Of a stretch of 64,000 bases of DNA, positions 35,989-45,597 are shown piece after piece. Origin of the DNA: Catellatospora sp. KI3. Its GTDB lineage: Bacteria; Actinomycetota; Actinomycetes; Mycobacteriales; Micromonosporaceae. Both the position numbers and the translations under genes were made by a program. Below the pieces are notes generated by a model, which had not been told where the DNA came from, made no database searches, and was given only the letters and a program-made list of their open reading frames with translations. Every line of letters starts with the position of its first letter. Position 1 is the first letter of the stretch. The stretch spans positions 1 to 64,000 of the forward strand of contig NZ_JASAMB010000020.1 in NCBI RefSeq assembly GCF_029948125.1. The letters are read 5' to 3'.

Positions 35989-36753
35989 GTGCGCACCGCT
36001 CACCTCTCGTGGCGCCGCTTCGGCGCCCAGCCGGACACCGTGGCCCCCGGCATCGTGCTGCTGCACGGCTTCACCGACTCCGCCGAGTGCTGGGAGCCGG
36101 TCGCGGCCGGGCTGACCGCGCGGACCCCGGCGCTGGCGCTGGACGCGCGCGGCCACGGTGACTCGGGCCTGCCCGACGAGCCGATCGGCCCGCACCGGCA
36201 GGCCGCCGACGTCGCGCTGGTGCTCGACGCGCTCGGGCTGTCGGGTCTCACCGTGATCGGGCACTCGATGGGCGCGGTCACCGCCGCCGCGCTGGCCGCC
36301 GACCGACCTGACCTGGTGCGCAGAATGGTCCTGGAGGACCCGCCGCCGATCTGGGAGCCGACGGTGATCTCCGAGCCGCCGCCGTGGATCGTCGAGCTGA
36401 AGGCGCTGGACGACGCCGGGCGGCTGGCGCGCGGGCGCGCGGAGAACCCCGGCTGGCCCGAGACCGAGTTCGGCCCGTGGTCGCGCAGCAAGGCCGAGTT
36501 CGACCTGCGCTTCTGCGCCCTGCCGTACGAGCCGGCCGTTCCGCTGCCGCAGCTGCTGTCCCGGACCGGCTGCCCGGCCCTGCTGCTGCACGGCGACCCG
36601 GGCCGGGGCGGCCTGCTGACCGGCGACGACGTCGCGGCCTGCGCCGCGGTCACGGGCGGCCGGGTCACCGCGCGCCACCTGGATGCCGGGCACTGCCTGC
36701 GCCGCGACGATGCGGCGGCCTTCCTGGCGGCGGTCGGGGAGTTCCTGGGCTGA
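35989..36753 (+). CDS. Alpha/beta hydrolase (Ser nucleophile)
   Basis: A 254-residue alpha/beta-hydrolase. The oxyanion motif LLHGFTDSAECW, the nucleophile elbow VIGHSMGAV (Ser), and the C-terminal His in LDAGHCLRRDD form a standard esterase/lipase-type triad. An acid is likely in LLLHGDPGRGG. GTG start. Substrate unknown. It lies upstream of htpG but is separated from it by a CIRCE-bearing promoter. Confidence 0.85.
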   Translation: MRTAHLSWRRFGAQPDTVAPGIVLLHGFTDSAECWEPVAAGLTARTPALALDARGHGDSGLPDEPIGPHRQAADVALVLDALGLSGLTVIGHSMGAVTAAALAADRPDLVRRMVLEDPPPIWEPTVISEPPPWIVELKALDDAGRLARGRAENPGWPETEFGPWSRSKAEFDLRFCALPYEPAVPLPQLLSRTGCPALLLHGDPGRGGLLTGDDVAACAAVTGGRVTARHLDAGHCLRRDDAAAFLAAVGEFLG

Positions 36754-36781
36754 CACCGGGTCACCCCGGGGGCACCCCGAG

Positions 36782-36842
36782 TTGCCCCACCGGGCCGGCT
36801 GGTGCTAAATCTGCATTGGCACTCCGACAGGGTGAGTGCTAA
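36782..36842 (+). promoter_or_regulatory. Promoter with CIRCE element upstream of htpG
   Basis: CIRCE: TTGGCACTC-N9-GAGTGCTAA (36816-36842), one base different from the consensus TTAGCACTC-N9-GAGTGCTAA bound by HrcA. A possible vegetative promoter lies just upstream: TTGCCC (36782-36787), an 18-nt spacer, and TAAATC (36806-36811). The predicted start of transcription falls in the CIRCE arm, the classical repressor layout. Confidence 0.85.
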
Positions 36843-36862
36843 CGCAGAAGGGGGATGTGCCG

Positions 36863-38728
36863 GTGGGCCAGGTCGAAACGTTCGAGTTCCAGGCGGAGGC
36901 GCAGCAGCTGCTCCAGCTGATGATCCACTCCATCTACTCGAACAAGGACGTCTTCCTGCGGGAACTCGTCTCCAACGCGTCCGACGCCCTCGACAAGCTG
37001 CGGCTGGAGTCGCTGGTCGACAAGGAGCTCGACGCCGACACCGGCGACCTGCACATCGAGCTGTCGGCCGACCCGGAGCAGCGCACCCTGACCATCCGCG
37101 ACAACGGCATCGGCATGACCCGCGACCAGGTCGTCGAGCTGATCGGCACGATCGCCCGGTCCGGCACGGCCGAGTTCGTCAGCCGCTGGCAGCAGGCCAA
37201 GCAGGACGGCACCGCCGAGCTCATCGGCAAGTTCGGCGTCGGGTTCTACTCCAGCTTCATGGTGGCCGACCGGGTCGTCCTGGTGACCCGCCGGGCGGGC
37301 CAGGCCGAGGGCACCCGCTGGGAGTCGGCCGGCGCGGACACGTACGAGGTGTCCGAGGTCGCCGACGCGCCGGTCGGCACCTCTGTCACGCTGCACCTCA
37401 AGCCGGCCGACGAGGACAACCACCTGTTCGACTACAGCGACGCGGCCGTGCTGCGGCGCATCGTCAAGCGCTACTCCGACTTCATCTCCTGGCCGATCCG
37501 GATGACGGCGCCGGACGCCGAGGAGCCCGAGACCCTCAACTCGATGAAGGCGCTGTGGTCCCGGCCCGCCGCCGAGATCAAGCCCGAGGAGTACACCGAG
37601 TTCTACCGGCACGTCAGTCACGACTGGACCGATCCGCTGGAGACCGTCCACCTGCGGGCCGAGGGCACGCTCACCTTCGACGCGCTGCTGTTCCTGCCCG
37701 CCCGCGCGCCGCACGACCTGTTCAGCCGGGGCACCCGGCGCGGCGTCCAGCTCTACATCCGGCGCGTGTTCATCATGGACGACTGCGAGGCGCTGCTGCC
37801 GGAGTACCTGCGCTTCGTCAAGGGCGTCGTCGACGCCGCCGACCTGTCGCTCAACGTCTCCCGCGAGATCCTGCAGCAGGACCGGCAGATCCAGACCATC
37901 CGGCGCCGCCTGGTCCGCAAGGTCCTCGGCACGCTCAAGGACATGCTGGCCAAGGACCCGGAGAAGTACGCCGGGTTCTGGCGCGAGTTCGGCCAGGCGG
38001 TCAAGGAGGGCCTGGTCAACGATCCGGACAACAAGGCGGCGATCCTCGACGTCGTCCAGCTGGCGTCCACCCACGACCCCGCGCGGCCGACCACGCTGCG
38101 CGAGTACGTCGAGCGCATGAAGGCCGACCAGACCGAGATCTTCTACCTGGTCGGCGAGCAGCGGTCCACCCTGGAGAACTCGCCGCACCTGGAGGCGTTC
38201 GCCGCCAACGGCATCGAGGTGCTGCTGCTGCACGACCCGGTCGACGCGATGTGGGTCGACATGGTCGGCGAATTCGACGGCAAGCCGTTCACCTCCGCCA
38301 GCCGGGGCGAGGTCGACCTCAAGTCCGAGCGCGACGAGGAGCCCGCCACCGAGACGTTCTCCGAGCTGCTGGCCTGGATGGGCACCCGGCTGACCGAGAA
38401 GGTCAAGGAGGTGCGGTTGAGCTCGCGCCTGACCACCTCGGCGGCGTGCCTGGTGTCCGACGCCTTCGACGCCCCGCCCGCGCTGGAGCGGCTCTACCGG
38501 GCGATGGGCCAGGACGTGCCGAAGACCAAGCGCATCCTGGAGCTGAACCCGCAGCACCAGCTGGTGGAGAAGCTGCGCGCCGCGCACGCCGAACGCGGCG
38601 ACGACGACGCCCTCGCCGAGAACGCCGAGTTCCTGTACGCGATGGCCCTGCTGGCCGAGGGCGGCGAACTCGACGACCCGGCCGGCTTCACCCGCCGCCT
38701 GGCCGACCGCCTCTCCCGCTCCCTGTAA
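36863..38728 (+). CDS. htpG: Molecular chaperone HtpG (Hsp90)
   Basis: A 621-residue Hsp90. The GHKL ATPase domain begins [15 protein letters not shown] and has [25 protein letters not shown] and [16 protein letters not shown]. The middle domain contains [11 protein letters not shown] and [12 protein letters not shown]-terminal dimerisation domain ends at the usual bacterial length, with no MEEVD. GTG 36863 follows AAGGGGG at 8 nt and gives the family N-terminus; upstream GTG codons fall in the CIRCE or ribosome binding site. It is regulated, by inference, through HrcA. Confidence 0.97.
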
Positions 38729-38782
38729 CCACCCACGCGGCACCTCCCTCCCGCCGCCCCGCCCCGCCCAGCTCCGTTTCGA

Positions 38783-38848
38783 ATAGACGTTGGCCCTATC
38801 ACATCGACTGGAACAAGATCGAAGTCGACGTGATAGGCCAGCGTCTAT
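38783..38848. repeat. Dispersed palindromic repeat, family B copy 2
   Basis: Arms of 26-27 bp (38783-38809 and 38823-38848; outer ATAGACG, inner TCGACT) pair with two mismatches and one bulge around a 13-nt loop. It shares GGCCAG-Y-GTCTATG and the matching left arm with the element at 6908-6973. It lies between the convergent htpG and AfsR-like genes. Confidence 0.8.
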
Positions 38849-38882
38849 GGCAAACCGCAGGGCGGGGGCGAGCGGGCGTCGG

Positions 38883-41813
38883 TTACGGGCGCCCGGACCG
38901 CAGTCGGGCCGCCTCGGGCGGGTTGACCTGGTCGAGGATCCGCAACGCCTGGGCCAGGTGGTCGTCGGCCGCGCCCGGGTCGGTGCCGCGCAGCAGCCGG
39001 GCCAGGCCCGCGTGCGCGGTCGCCTCGAAGTGCCGGGTGCCGATCTCGCGGGCCAGCGCCACACTGCGCCGGTACTCGGCCACCGCCTGGTCGGCGGCGC
39101 CGGCCTGCGCGTACGACAGGGCCAGGTCGTTGCGGACCTCGACCTCCTCGCCCCGCGACCCGGAGAAGCTGATCTCCGCGAGCGCCTGCTCGATCAGGTC
39201 GACGGCCTCCTGCGGGCGGCCCGTGTCGCGCATGACGTTGCCCAGGATCCACGAGGCCGCCATCACCTGGTGCCGGTCGCCGGTCCGCTCGGCGATCTCG
39301 CGGGCCTCGGTCAGCAGCGGCATCGCCAGCTCCGGTTCGCCCGCCCGGCAGTGGCCCTCGGCCAGGTTGTGCAGCGCCCGGGCGACGTCGAGGTCGCTGC
39401 CGTCGGCCCGGATCTCGGGCAGGTGCGTGCGCAGGATCTCCCGCGCCTGCTCGATCTGGCCGTTGTGCAGGTACAGCGTGGGCAGGCTGCCGCTGAGCAT
39501 GGCGGCCGTGAACGCCCGGTCCCCGGCCCGGCGGGCCGCGTCCAGGCCGTGGCGCACCTGCGCCAGCGCGTCGTCGTAGCGTCCCTGGTGCTCATAGGAC
39601 AGGGCCAGGTTGGCGTACGACCGGGCCACGCCCGCGTGGTCGCCCAGCGCCGTGCGCACGCCGACGCAGCGCTCGTGGATCGTGATCGCCTCGCCGTACC
39701 GCCCCGCCTTGATGTAGGCGCCGCCCAGCGCGTTGAGCACCGACGCCTGCAGCGCCTCGTCGATGCCGTCGCTGGCCGCCACGGCCCGCTCGAACATCGC
39801 GACCCAGTCGGTGGTGTGCCCGGCGAAGTGCAGGAACCGCCACAGCGGCACCGCCAGCCGCGCGGCGGCCTCGCCCCAGCCCAGCTCGGCCGCGCGGGCC
39901 ACGCACTCGACCAGGTTGCGCCGCTCCCGCTCCAGCCAGGCCCGCGCCCGCGCGGCGGTCTCCTCGTGCGCGGACAGCAGTTCACCGTTGGCGGCCTCGG
40001 CCCGGCCGGTGTAGTCGGCCAGCAGCCGCCGCAGCGGCGCGCCGACGTCCTCGGCGCGCTCCTCCAGCACGGTCCGGGTGTAGTCGCCGATGAGGTCGTG
40101 CCAGGTGAACCGGCCGGGGGCGTGCTCGTCGAGCAGGTGCCCGGCGGCCAGCCGCTCCAGCAGCCGCGCCGCCGCCTCCGGGTCGGTCCCGGCCAGTGCC
40201 GCGACGCTGTCGGCGGTGACGTCCACGCCGGGGAACGCCCCGAGCATCCGGAATCCCGCCTGGTCGGCGGGGGACAGGGCGTGGCAGGACTGGTCGAGCA
40301 CCGACCGCACGGCCAGGTCCTCGTCGTCGTCCAGGGCGAGCGCGGCGACCCGGCTGCGGGCGCGCAGCGCGGCGACGTACGAGGCGGTGTCGAGGTCGGG
40401 CTGGTCGGCCAGCTGGGCGGCGGCGATGCGCAGCGCCAGCGGCAGGTGCGCGCACAGGTCGGCCAGCTCGCGCATGTGCGCCAGGTCGGCGTCGACGCGC
40501 TCCTTGCCCAGCACCCGGCGCAGCAGCTCGACCGACTCGGCGGGCGGCAGCAGCCCCAGCGTCAGCCGCTGCGCGCCGTCGTGGGCGACCAGTCCGGACA
40601 GCCGGTCGCGGCTGGTCACCACGACCAGGCAGCCGGGCTCGCCCGGCAGCAGCGGGCGCACCTGCTTGGCGGTGCTGGCGTTGTCGAGCACGATCAGCAT
40701 CCGCTTGCCCGCGACCGTGTCGCGGAAGCGCGCCACCGCGTCGTCGAACGCGACCGGGATCGCGTCGGCGGGCACGTCCAGGCACAGCAGCAGGTGGGTC
40801 ACCGCGTCGATGGGCCGCAACGGGTGGTCGCGGTCGTAGCCGCGCAGGTTCAGGTACAGCTGCCCGTCCGGGAACCGGGCCGCCGCACCGTGCGCCCAGT
40901 GGACGGCCAGCGCCGTCTTGCCCACCCCGGCGGTGCCCGCGATCGCGGTGATCACGGCGGTGTTGCCCGGCTGCTGGGCGACCTCGTCGAGCCACCGCAG
41001 GTCGCCGTCGCGGCCGGTGAAGTCGGGGATGTTGCGGGGCAGGAACCGGAACCGGGGCGCGGCCGCGGTGGCGGGCGCGTCCAGCGCCGGGTCGGCGTGC
41101 AGGATCTGCTGCTGGAGCTGCTGCAGCGGGGGCAGCGGCTCCAGGCCCAGGTCCTCGGTGAAGCGCTCGTGGGCGTCGCGGTAGACCGCCAGCGCCTCGG
41201 CCTGCCGGCCGCTGCGGTACAGCGCGAGCATCAGCTGCCCGCGCGGCCGCTCCCGGTACGGGTGGGCCGCGATCGTCGCCGCAAGCTCGGTGATGACGCC
41301 GGTGTGCCGCCCGGCGCCCAGCTCGGCGTCGATCAGGTCCTCGAACGCGGTGAGGCGCAGCTCCTCGAGCCGGTCGTGCTCGGCGCGGGCGTCGGGGGCG
41401 TCGAAGTAGGCGTCGCCGCGCCACAGCTCCAGCGCCTGCCGCAGCAGCGTGGTGGCCCGGTGCGCGTCCCCGGCGGTGCGGGCCGCCCCGGCGTCGGCCA
41501 GCAGCTGCTCGAACACCTGGGCGTCGAGCTCGCCGGGCAGCAGGGCGATCGTGTATCCGGCCGGTCCGAACTCGATGCGGTCGGTCTTGCCGAGCTGGGT
41601 GCGCAGGCGGGAGACGTACACCATCAGCGACTTGCGTGCGGTCTTGGGCGGGTGGGCACCCCACAGGCAGTGCGCGAGCACGTCGGCGGCGACGGGGCGG
41701 CCCGCCGAGGCGAGCAGCATCACCAGCAGCTGGCGCAGTTTCGGGGTCGCCAGGGTCACGGGCCGGCCATCGAGCTTGATGGTCAACGGTCCGAGCACGG
41801 CGAACTCGATCAC
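38883..41813 (-). CDS. AfsR/SARP-like regulator (wHTH-BTAD-NB-ARC-TPR)
   Basis: A 976-residue multidomain activator with the domain order of Streptomyces AfsR. An OmpR-like winged helix (about 1-92; IEFAVLGPLTI, LRQLLVMLLASAGRPV) is followed by a bacterial transcriptional activation domain (about 95-245; DAQVFEQLLADA). An NB-ARC ATPase has its Walker A GTAGVGKTAL near residue 300 and LIVLDNAS as Walker B. A long array of TPR repeats spans about 670-940. Such proteins activate secondary-metabolite promoters after nucleotide or phosphorylation signals. GTG 41813 has GGGGG just upstream. No biosynthetic cluster adjoins, so the target is unknown; it may be pleiotropic. Confidence 0.92.
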   Translation of the reverse strand: MIEFAVLGPLTIKLDGRPVTLATPKLRQLLVMLLASAGRPVAADVLAHCLWGAHPPKTARKSLMVYVSRLRTQLGKTDRIEFGPAGYTIALLPGELDAQVFEQLLADAGAARTAGDAHRATTLLRQALELWRGDAYFDAPDARAEHDRLEELRLTAFEDLIDAELGAGRHTGVITELAATIAAHPYRERPRGQLMLALYRSGRQAEALAVYRDAHERFTEDLGLEPLPPLQQLQQQILHADPALDAPATAAAPRFRFLPRNIPDFTGRDGDLRWLDEVAQQPGNTAVITAIAGTAGVGKTALAVHWAHGAAARFPDGQLYLNLRGYDRDHPLRPIDAVTHLLLCLDVPADAIPVAFDDAVARFRDTVAGKRMLIVLDNASTAKQVRPLLPGEPGCLVVVTSRDRLSGLVAHDGAQRLTLGLLPPAESVELLRRVLGKERVDADLAHMRELADLCAHLPLALRIAAAQLADQPDLDTASYVAALRARSRVAALALDDDEDLAVRSVLDQSCHALSPADQAGFRMLGAFPGVDVTADSVAALAGTDPEAAARLLERLAAGHLLDEHAPGRFTWHDLIGDYTRTVLEERAEDVGAPLRRLLADYTGRAEAANGELLSAHEETAARARAWLERERRNLVECVARAAELGWGEAAARLAVPLWRFLHFAGHTTDWVAMFERAVAASDGIDEALQASVLNALGGAYIKAGRYGEAITIHERCVGVRTALGDHAGVARSYANLALSYEHQGRYDDALAQVRHGLDAARRAGDRAFTAAMLSGSLPTLYLHNGQIEQAREILRTHLPEIRADGSDLDVARALHNLAEGHCRAGEPELAMPLLTEAREIAERTGDRHQVMAASWILGNVMRDTGRPQEAVDLIEQALAEISFSGSRGEEVEVRNDLALSYAQAGAADQAVAEYRRSVALAREIGTRHFEATAHAGLARLLRGTDPGAADDHLAQALRILDQVNPPEAARLRSGRP

Positions 41814-41968
41814 TGCTACCCCCGGTAGGGCCGGTGAGCGATCACTGTAGTCGCCTCGTACGACCGGGTGGAAATTGCTTCTCGCGTTTGCGACCTCGGC
41901 CGCAGTCGTTTCCCGAGGGGTGGCCGCAGCCGGGCGCCGCGCCCGGTGCCCCACTAGGGTGACGGCTC

Positions 41969-43006
41969 GTGGAGCAGACCCCGCCACCCCGCCCCGGTCG
42001 CCACGCCCGCCGCAGCCCGCTGCGCCGCTGGTGGCCCGCCCTGCTGCCGTTGCTGCTGGTGGTGCTCGTCGCCGCGGTGTGGACGCTCACCCGCCCGGGC
42101 CCGTCCCCGGACCGGCTCGCCGACGCCGCGGGGCCGCCGGCGCAGTCCACCGGCGCCGCCGCCACCAGGTCGCCGTCGCCGCTGCCGTCGCCGCCGGTCG
42201 CGGCGTCGCCGTCGCGCTCGCCCCGGCCGAGTCCGTCGGGTTCGGCGGCCGGTGGCGGTGCGGGCCGCCGGTCGGCGAAGAAGGGCGTCAGCGTATGGGA
42301 GTTCGCCGGGCTCGGCGCGGCGCTGAAGGACGTGGGCGCGTCCTGGTACTACAACTGGGCGTCCGGCCCGACCGGGGGCGCGGGCGGCTCGGCGGCGTTC
42401 GTGCCGATGATCTGGGGCGCGAACTCGGTCAACGACGGTGAGCTGGCCCGGGCCAAGGCCAACGGCCGGGAGCTGCTGGGCTTCAACGAGCCGGACTTCG
42501 CCAGCCAGTCGAACATGACGGTGGAGCGGGCGCTGGAGCTGTGGCCCCGGCTGCAGGCGACCGGGCTGCGACTGGGCAGCCCCGCGGTGGCCGTGGGCGC
42601 GGACCGGCCGGGCGGCTGGCTGGACCGGTTCCTCAGCGGTGCGCGCGACCGCGGCTACCGGGTCGACTTCATCGCCCTGCACTGGTACGGCTCGGACTTC
42701 TCGCCCGCCGCCGTCGACCACCTGCGCGACTACGTGCAGGCCGTGTGGAACCGCTATCACAAGCCCATCTGGCTGACCGAGTACGCCCTGATCAAGTGGG
42801 GCCCCGGCGGGGCGGTGTTCCCGACCGACGCGCAGCAGGCCTCGTTCGCGACCCGCTCGACCGCGATGCTGCAGAGCCTGTCCTCGGTGGAGCGCTACGC
42901 CTGGTTCGCGCTGCCCACGCCGAAGGAGGGCAACCAGGGGACGGGGCTGTACCGGCCGGGCGCCCTGGCCACGGCCGCCGGCCGGGCCTATCGCGCCGCG
43001 GGCTGA
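41969..43006 (+). CDS. Membrane-anchored GH128-like beta-1,3-glucanase
   Basis: A 345-residue protein. The N-terminal basic tail and helix (WWPALLPLLLVVLVAAVW) anchor it, and a Ser/Pro-rich linker runs to about residue 105. The catalytic domain has the glycosyl-hydrolase catalytic-core (Asl1/GH128) pattern: SWYYNWAS, FVPMIWG, LLGFNEPDFASQSNM (acid/base Glu), FIALHWYG, and IWLTEYALI (nucleophile Glu). GH128 members cut beta-1,3-glucan. GTG start, divergent from the AfsR-like gene by 155 bp; shared control is possible. Confidence 0.85.
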   Translation: MEQTPPPRPGRHARRSPLRRWWPALLPLLLVVLVAAVWTLTRPGPSPDRLADAAGPPAQSTGAAATRSPSPLPSPPVAASPSRSPRPSPSGSAAGGGAGRRSAKKGVSVWEFAGLGAALKDVGASWYYNWASGPTGGAGGSAAFVPMIWGANSVNDGELARAKANGRELLGFNEPDFASQSNMTVERALELWPRLQATGLRLGSPAVAVGADRPGGWLDRFLSGARDRGYRVDFIALHWYGSDFSPAAVDHLRDYVQAVWNRYHKPIWLTEYALIKWGPGGAVFPTDAQQASFATRSTAMLQSLSSVERYAWFALPTPKEGNQGTGLYRPGALATAAGRAYRAAG

Positions 43007-43013
43007 CCTCGGC

Positions 43014-43046
43014 CGGGTGGCCGCCGCCGTCGACGGCGGCCACCCG
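43014..43046. terminator. Bidirectional terminator hairpin
   Basis: 13-bp arms (CGGGTGGCCGCCG/CGGCGGCCACCCG) with a 7-nt loop, between the convergent GH128 and SDR genes, 8 bp from each stop. Confidence 0.85.
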
Positions 43047-43054
43047 TGCGGTGC

Positions 43055-43990
43055 TCAGGCGAGAGTGTCCACCGACACCTGCCACAGCCGCTGCGCGGCC
43101 TCCGGGTCGAGCGCGTACGCCGCGACCCCGGTGCGGGTGCCCGGCTGGTTCGGCCCGGCCTCGTTGCAGTCCTCGAAGTAGCGCCCGCCGACGCCGCTCA
43201 GGTACGGCGCGGTCGCCAGCAGCACCGAGGTGGCCGCGCCCTGCTCCGGCGTCTTCCACTGGAAGTCCCCGCTGCCGGTCGCGCTGCGCAGCCGGGCCAG
43301 GTCCTCGTCGGTGATGTGGCGCTGGAGGTTGGTCCGGATCCCGCCCGGCATCAGCGCGTTCACGGTGATGCCGTCGGCCGCCCAGCGCCGCTGCGCCTCG
43401 ACGGCGAACAGCACGTTGGCCGTCTTGGACTGCCCGTACGCCGCCCACGGCTCGTACTCGCGCTCGCGGAAGTGGATGTCCTCGAAGACCACGGGCGAGC
43501 GCAGGTGCGCGGTGGAGCTGACCGACACCACCCGGGCGTCGTCGGCGGCGGCCAGGGCCGGGTGCAGGCCGGTGGCCAGCGCGAAGTGGCCCAGGTGGTT
43601 GGTGGCGAACTGCAGCTCCCAGCCGCGCGAGGTGCGGGTCTCCGGAGTGGCCATCACGCCCGCGTTGTTGATCAGCAGGTGCAGCGGGCCGTCCCAGCCG
43701 TCGACGAACGCGGCCACCGACGCCAGGTCCGTCAGGTCCAGCGCGGTGACGTGGATGTCCTTGTTGCCGGTGGTCGCGGTGATGTCCTCGGCGGTGCGGG
43801 CACCGGCGGCGGTGTCGCGTACGGCGAGGGTGACCTGCGCACCGGCTCCGGCCAGCGCCCGCGCGGTCTCGATGCCGATGCCCGAGGCGCCGCCGGTGAC
43901 CACGGCCCGGCGGCCGGTGAGGTCGATGCCCGCGGCGACCTCGGCCGCGGTCGAGGTCGCCGAGAACGGCGTGGTGATTCGCTCAGTCAT
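43055..43990 (-). CDS. Short-chain dehydrogenase/reductase (retinol-dehydrogenase-like)
   Basis: A 311-residue SDR with all catalytic features: VVTGGASGIGIETARAL, NNAGVMATPE, Ser in VVSVSSTAHLRS, and YGQSKTANVLFAVE (Tyr-x3-Lys). The long C-terminal region after the active site (FEDIHFREREYEPW) is typical of retinol-dehydrogenase-like SDRs. It is divergent from a TetR gene with two identical-type operators between (44043-44087), so it is the probable target of that repressor. Confidence 0.9.
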   Translation of the reverse strand: MTERITTPFSATSTAAEVAAGIDLTGRRAVVTGGASGIGIETARALAGAGAQVTLAVRDTAAGARTAEDITATTGNKDIHVTALDLTDLASVAAFVDGWDGPLHLLINNAGVMATPETRTSRGWELQFATNHLGHFALATGLHPALAAADDARVVSVSSTAHLRSPVVFEDIHFREREYEPWAAYGQSKTANVLFAVEAQRRWAADGITVNALMPGGIRTNLQRHITDEDLARLRSATGSGDFQWKTPEQGAATSVLLATAPYLSGVGGRYFEDCNEAGPNQPGTRTGVAAYALDPEAAQRLWQVSVDTLA

Positions 43991-44042
43991 GATCTTCCGT
44001 CCTGACTCGTCCGTGCCCCTCCACCAGTTACGATGCTATAAG

Positions 44043-44087
44043 CGGAGGCAGCTCCGATACGACCGACAGTAATCGGAGGTTGCTCCG
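44043..44087. promoter_or_regulatory. Two tandem TetR operators
   Basis: CGGAG-N4-CTCCG occurs at 44043-44056 and again at 44074-44087, both with G at the inner edge (CGGAGG-NN-GCTCCG form allowing for centre changes). Centres are 31 bp apart, three helix turns, so two dimers would sit on one face. They lie between the divergent SDR and TetR genes. Confidence 0.75.
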
Positions 44088-44161
44088 TTTTGCAACCGGG
44101 CCCGCCGCTTCGACAATGAACGCTCCGGCGCCGCGCCGGAGCAGCACCCCGAGGAGGGCAA

Positions 44162-44734
44162 GTGTCGGCCAGCACCCGCCCGCTGCGCGCCGACGCGCAG
44201 CGCAACCGCCAGCGCCTGCTTGACGCCGCGGCCCGGGCCTTCGCGCAGGAGGGGCCGGACACCACCCTCGACGCCATCGCCAAGGAGGCCGGGGTCGGCA
44301 TCGGCACCCTCTACCGCCACTTCCCGACCCGCGAGGCGCTGGTCGAGGCCGCCTACCGCAGCGAACTCAACCGGCTCTGCGACGGCGTGACCGACCTGCT
44401 CCAGAGTTTGCCGCCGGACCGGGCGCTGCGGGTGTGGATGGACCGGTTCGTGGAGTACATGACCACCAAGCGGGGCATGGCCGACGTGCTCAAGGCCGTC
44501 ATCGCCTCGGGCGGCAACCCGTTCGCGCACAGCCGCGACCGCCTCGTCGGCGCGGTCGACACCCTGGTCGCGGCGGGCGCCGCCGCAGGACTGCTGCGCG
44601 CCGACGTCGCCGCCGAGGACGTGCTCACCGGCCTGAGCGGGATCTCGCTGGCCACCGGCGACCCGGGCCGCCGCGAGCAGGCCGGGCGCCTGCTCGACCT
44701 GCTCATGGACGGCCTACGGCACCGCCCGGCCTAG
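44162..44734 (+). CDS. TetR-family regulator
   Basis: A 190-residue TetR protein: basic arm, HTH (TLDAIAKEAGVGIGTLYRHFPT) at about residues 36-57, and a short ligand domain of the type with MTTKRGMADVLKAVI. GTG start with GAGG about 7 nt upstream. It probably represses itself and the divergent SDR gene through 44043-44087. Its TAG stop overlaps the stop of the convergent hydrolase (CTAG), so no terminator space exists between them. Confidence 0.9.
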   Translation: MSASTRPLRADAQRNRQRLLDAAARAFAQEGPDTTLDAIAKEAGVGIGTLYRHFPTREALVEAAYRSELNRLCDGVTDLLQSLPPDRALRVWMDRFVEYMTTKRGMADVLKAVIASGGNPFAHSRDRLVGAVDTLVAAGAAAGLLRADVAAEDVLTGLSGISLATGDPGRREQAGRLLDLLMDGLRHRPA

Positions 44735-45552
44735 CCCGCGGTGCGGGCCAGCACCGCCTCGGCGACCGCATCGGGCGCCTGGTCCGGGATCCAGTGGCTG
44801 ACCCCGGCGACCTCGACGAACCGGTAGTCGCCGGTCACGTGCTCGACGCAGCCCTCCGCCGCGGCCCGGCCCACGGCCAGGTCGCCGTCGCTCCACACGA
44901 ACGTCGTCGGCACGCTCACCGGGCCCAGCCGCCCCATGCCGTGGAAGTCGCCCGCCCGGTACCAGTTCAGCGCCGCCGTCAGCGCGCCCGGCTCCCGCAT
45001 CGGCGCCACGTACGACTCGACGGACTCGGGCGGGCAGCCGGTGAACACCGCCCGCAGCCGCTCCGCGTCCTCGCTGAGCAGCAGGTCCTCGGCCACCCCC
45101 GGCTGCCGGAACAGCTGGATGTACGCCGAGCGCCCCTGCTGGTCGGCGTCACCGGTCAGCGCCGCGAGGTAGGCCGCCGGATGCGGCACCGACACCGCCG
45201 TCAGCGTGCGCACCCGCCCCGGATGACCGGCCGCCAGGTACCAGGCGATCACCGCGCCCCAGTCGTGGCCGACCACGTCAGCCCAGGGCACGCCCAGCTC
45301 GTCCAGCACCGCCAGCGCGTCGGCGACCAGCTCGTCCACCCGGTACGACTCGACCTCGCCGGGCCGGGCACCGGGGCTGTAGCCGCGCTGGTCCAGGGCG
45401 TACGTGCGCATCCCGGCGGCGTTCAGCCGCGCCACCACCGCGTCCCACTCGCCGGAGTGCTGCGGAAAGCCGTGCAGCAGCAGCACCGGCCGCCCGTCCT
45501 CGGGACCGGACACCGACACGTCGAACTCCAGACCCCGCGCGTGTACCAGCAT
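44731..45552 (-). CDS. Alpha/beta hydrolase, epoxide-hydrolase-like (Asp nucleophile)
   Basis: A 273-residue hydrolase. LLLHGFPQHSGEW supplies the oxyanion hole, and VVGHDWGAVIAWYL puts Asp97 at the nucleophile position with the HDWG signature of epoxide hydrolases. The C-terminal His is in AGVSHWIPDQAP. It converges on, and overlaps by 4 nt with, the TetR gene. Together with 842-1714 it is the second Asp-nucleophile hydrolase in the window. Substrate unknown. Confidence 0.88.
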   Translation of the reverse strand: MLVHARGLEFDVSVSGPEDGRPVLLLHGFPQHSGEWDAVVARLNAAGMRTYALDQRGYSPGARPGEVESYRVDELVADALAVLDELGVPWADVVGHDWGAVIAWYLAAGHPGRVRTLTAVSVPHPAAYLAALTGDADQQGRSAYIQLFRQPGVAEDLLLSEDAERLRAVFTGCPPESVESYVAPMREPGALTAALNWYRAGDFHGMGRLGPVSVPTTFVWSDGDLAVGRAAAEGCVEHVTGDYRFVEVAGVSHWIPDQAPDAVAEAVLARTAG

Positions 45553-45597
45553 GTGATGACCCTATCGGCGCGGCTGTCCCCAGTGGAGTCCCATCGC

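Noticed and set aside
38790-41828. A 1012-codon plus-strand frame opposite the AfsR-like gene
   Set aside because: Arg/Gly/Gln-rich composition without domains, and fully antisense to a well-supported regulator.
38883-43006. A secondary-metabolite cluster around the AfsR-like regulator
   Set aside because: No polyketide, peptide, terpene or RiPP biosynthetic genes lie nearby; the regulator may act elsewhere.
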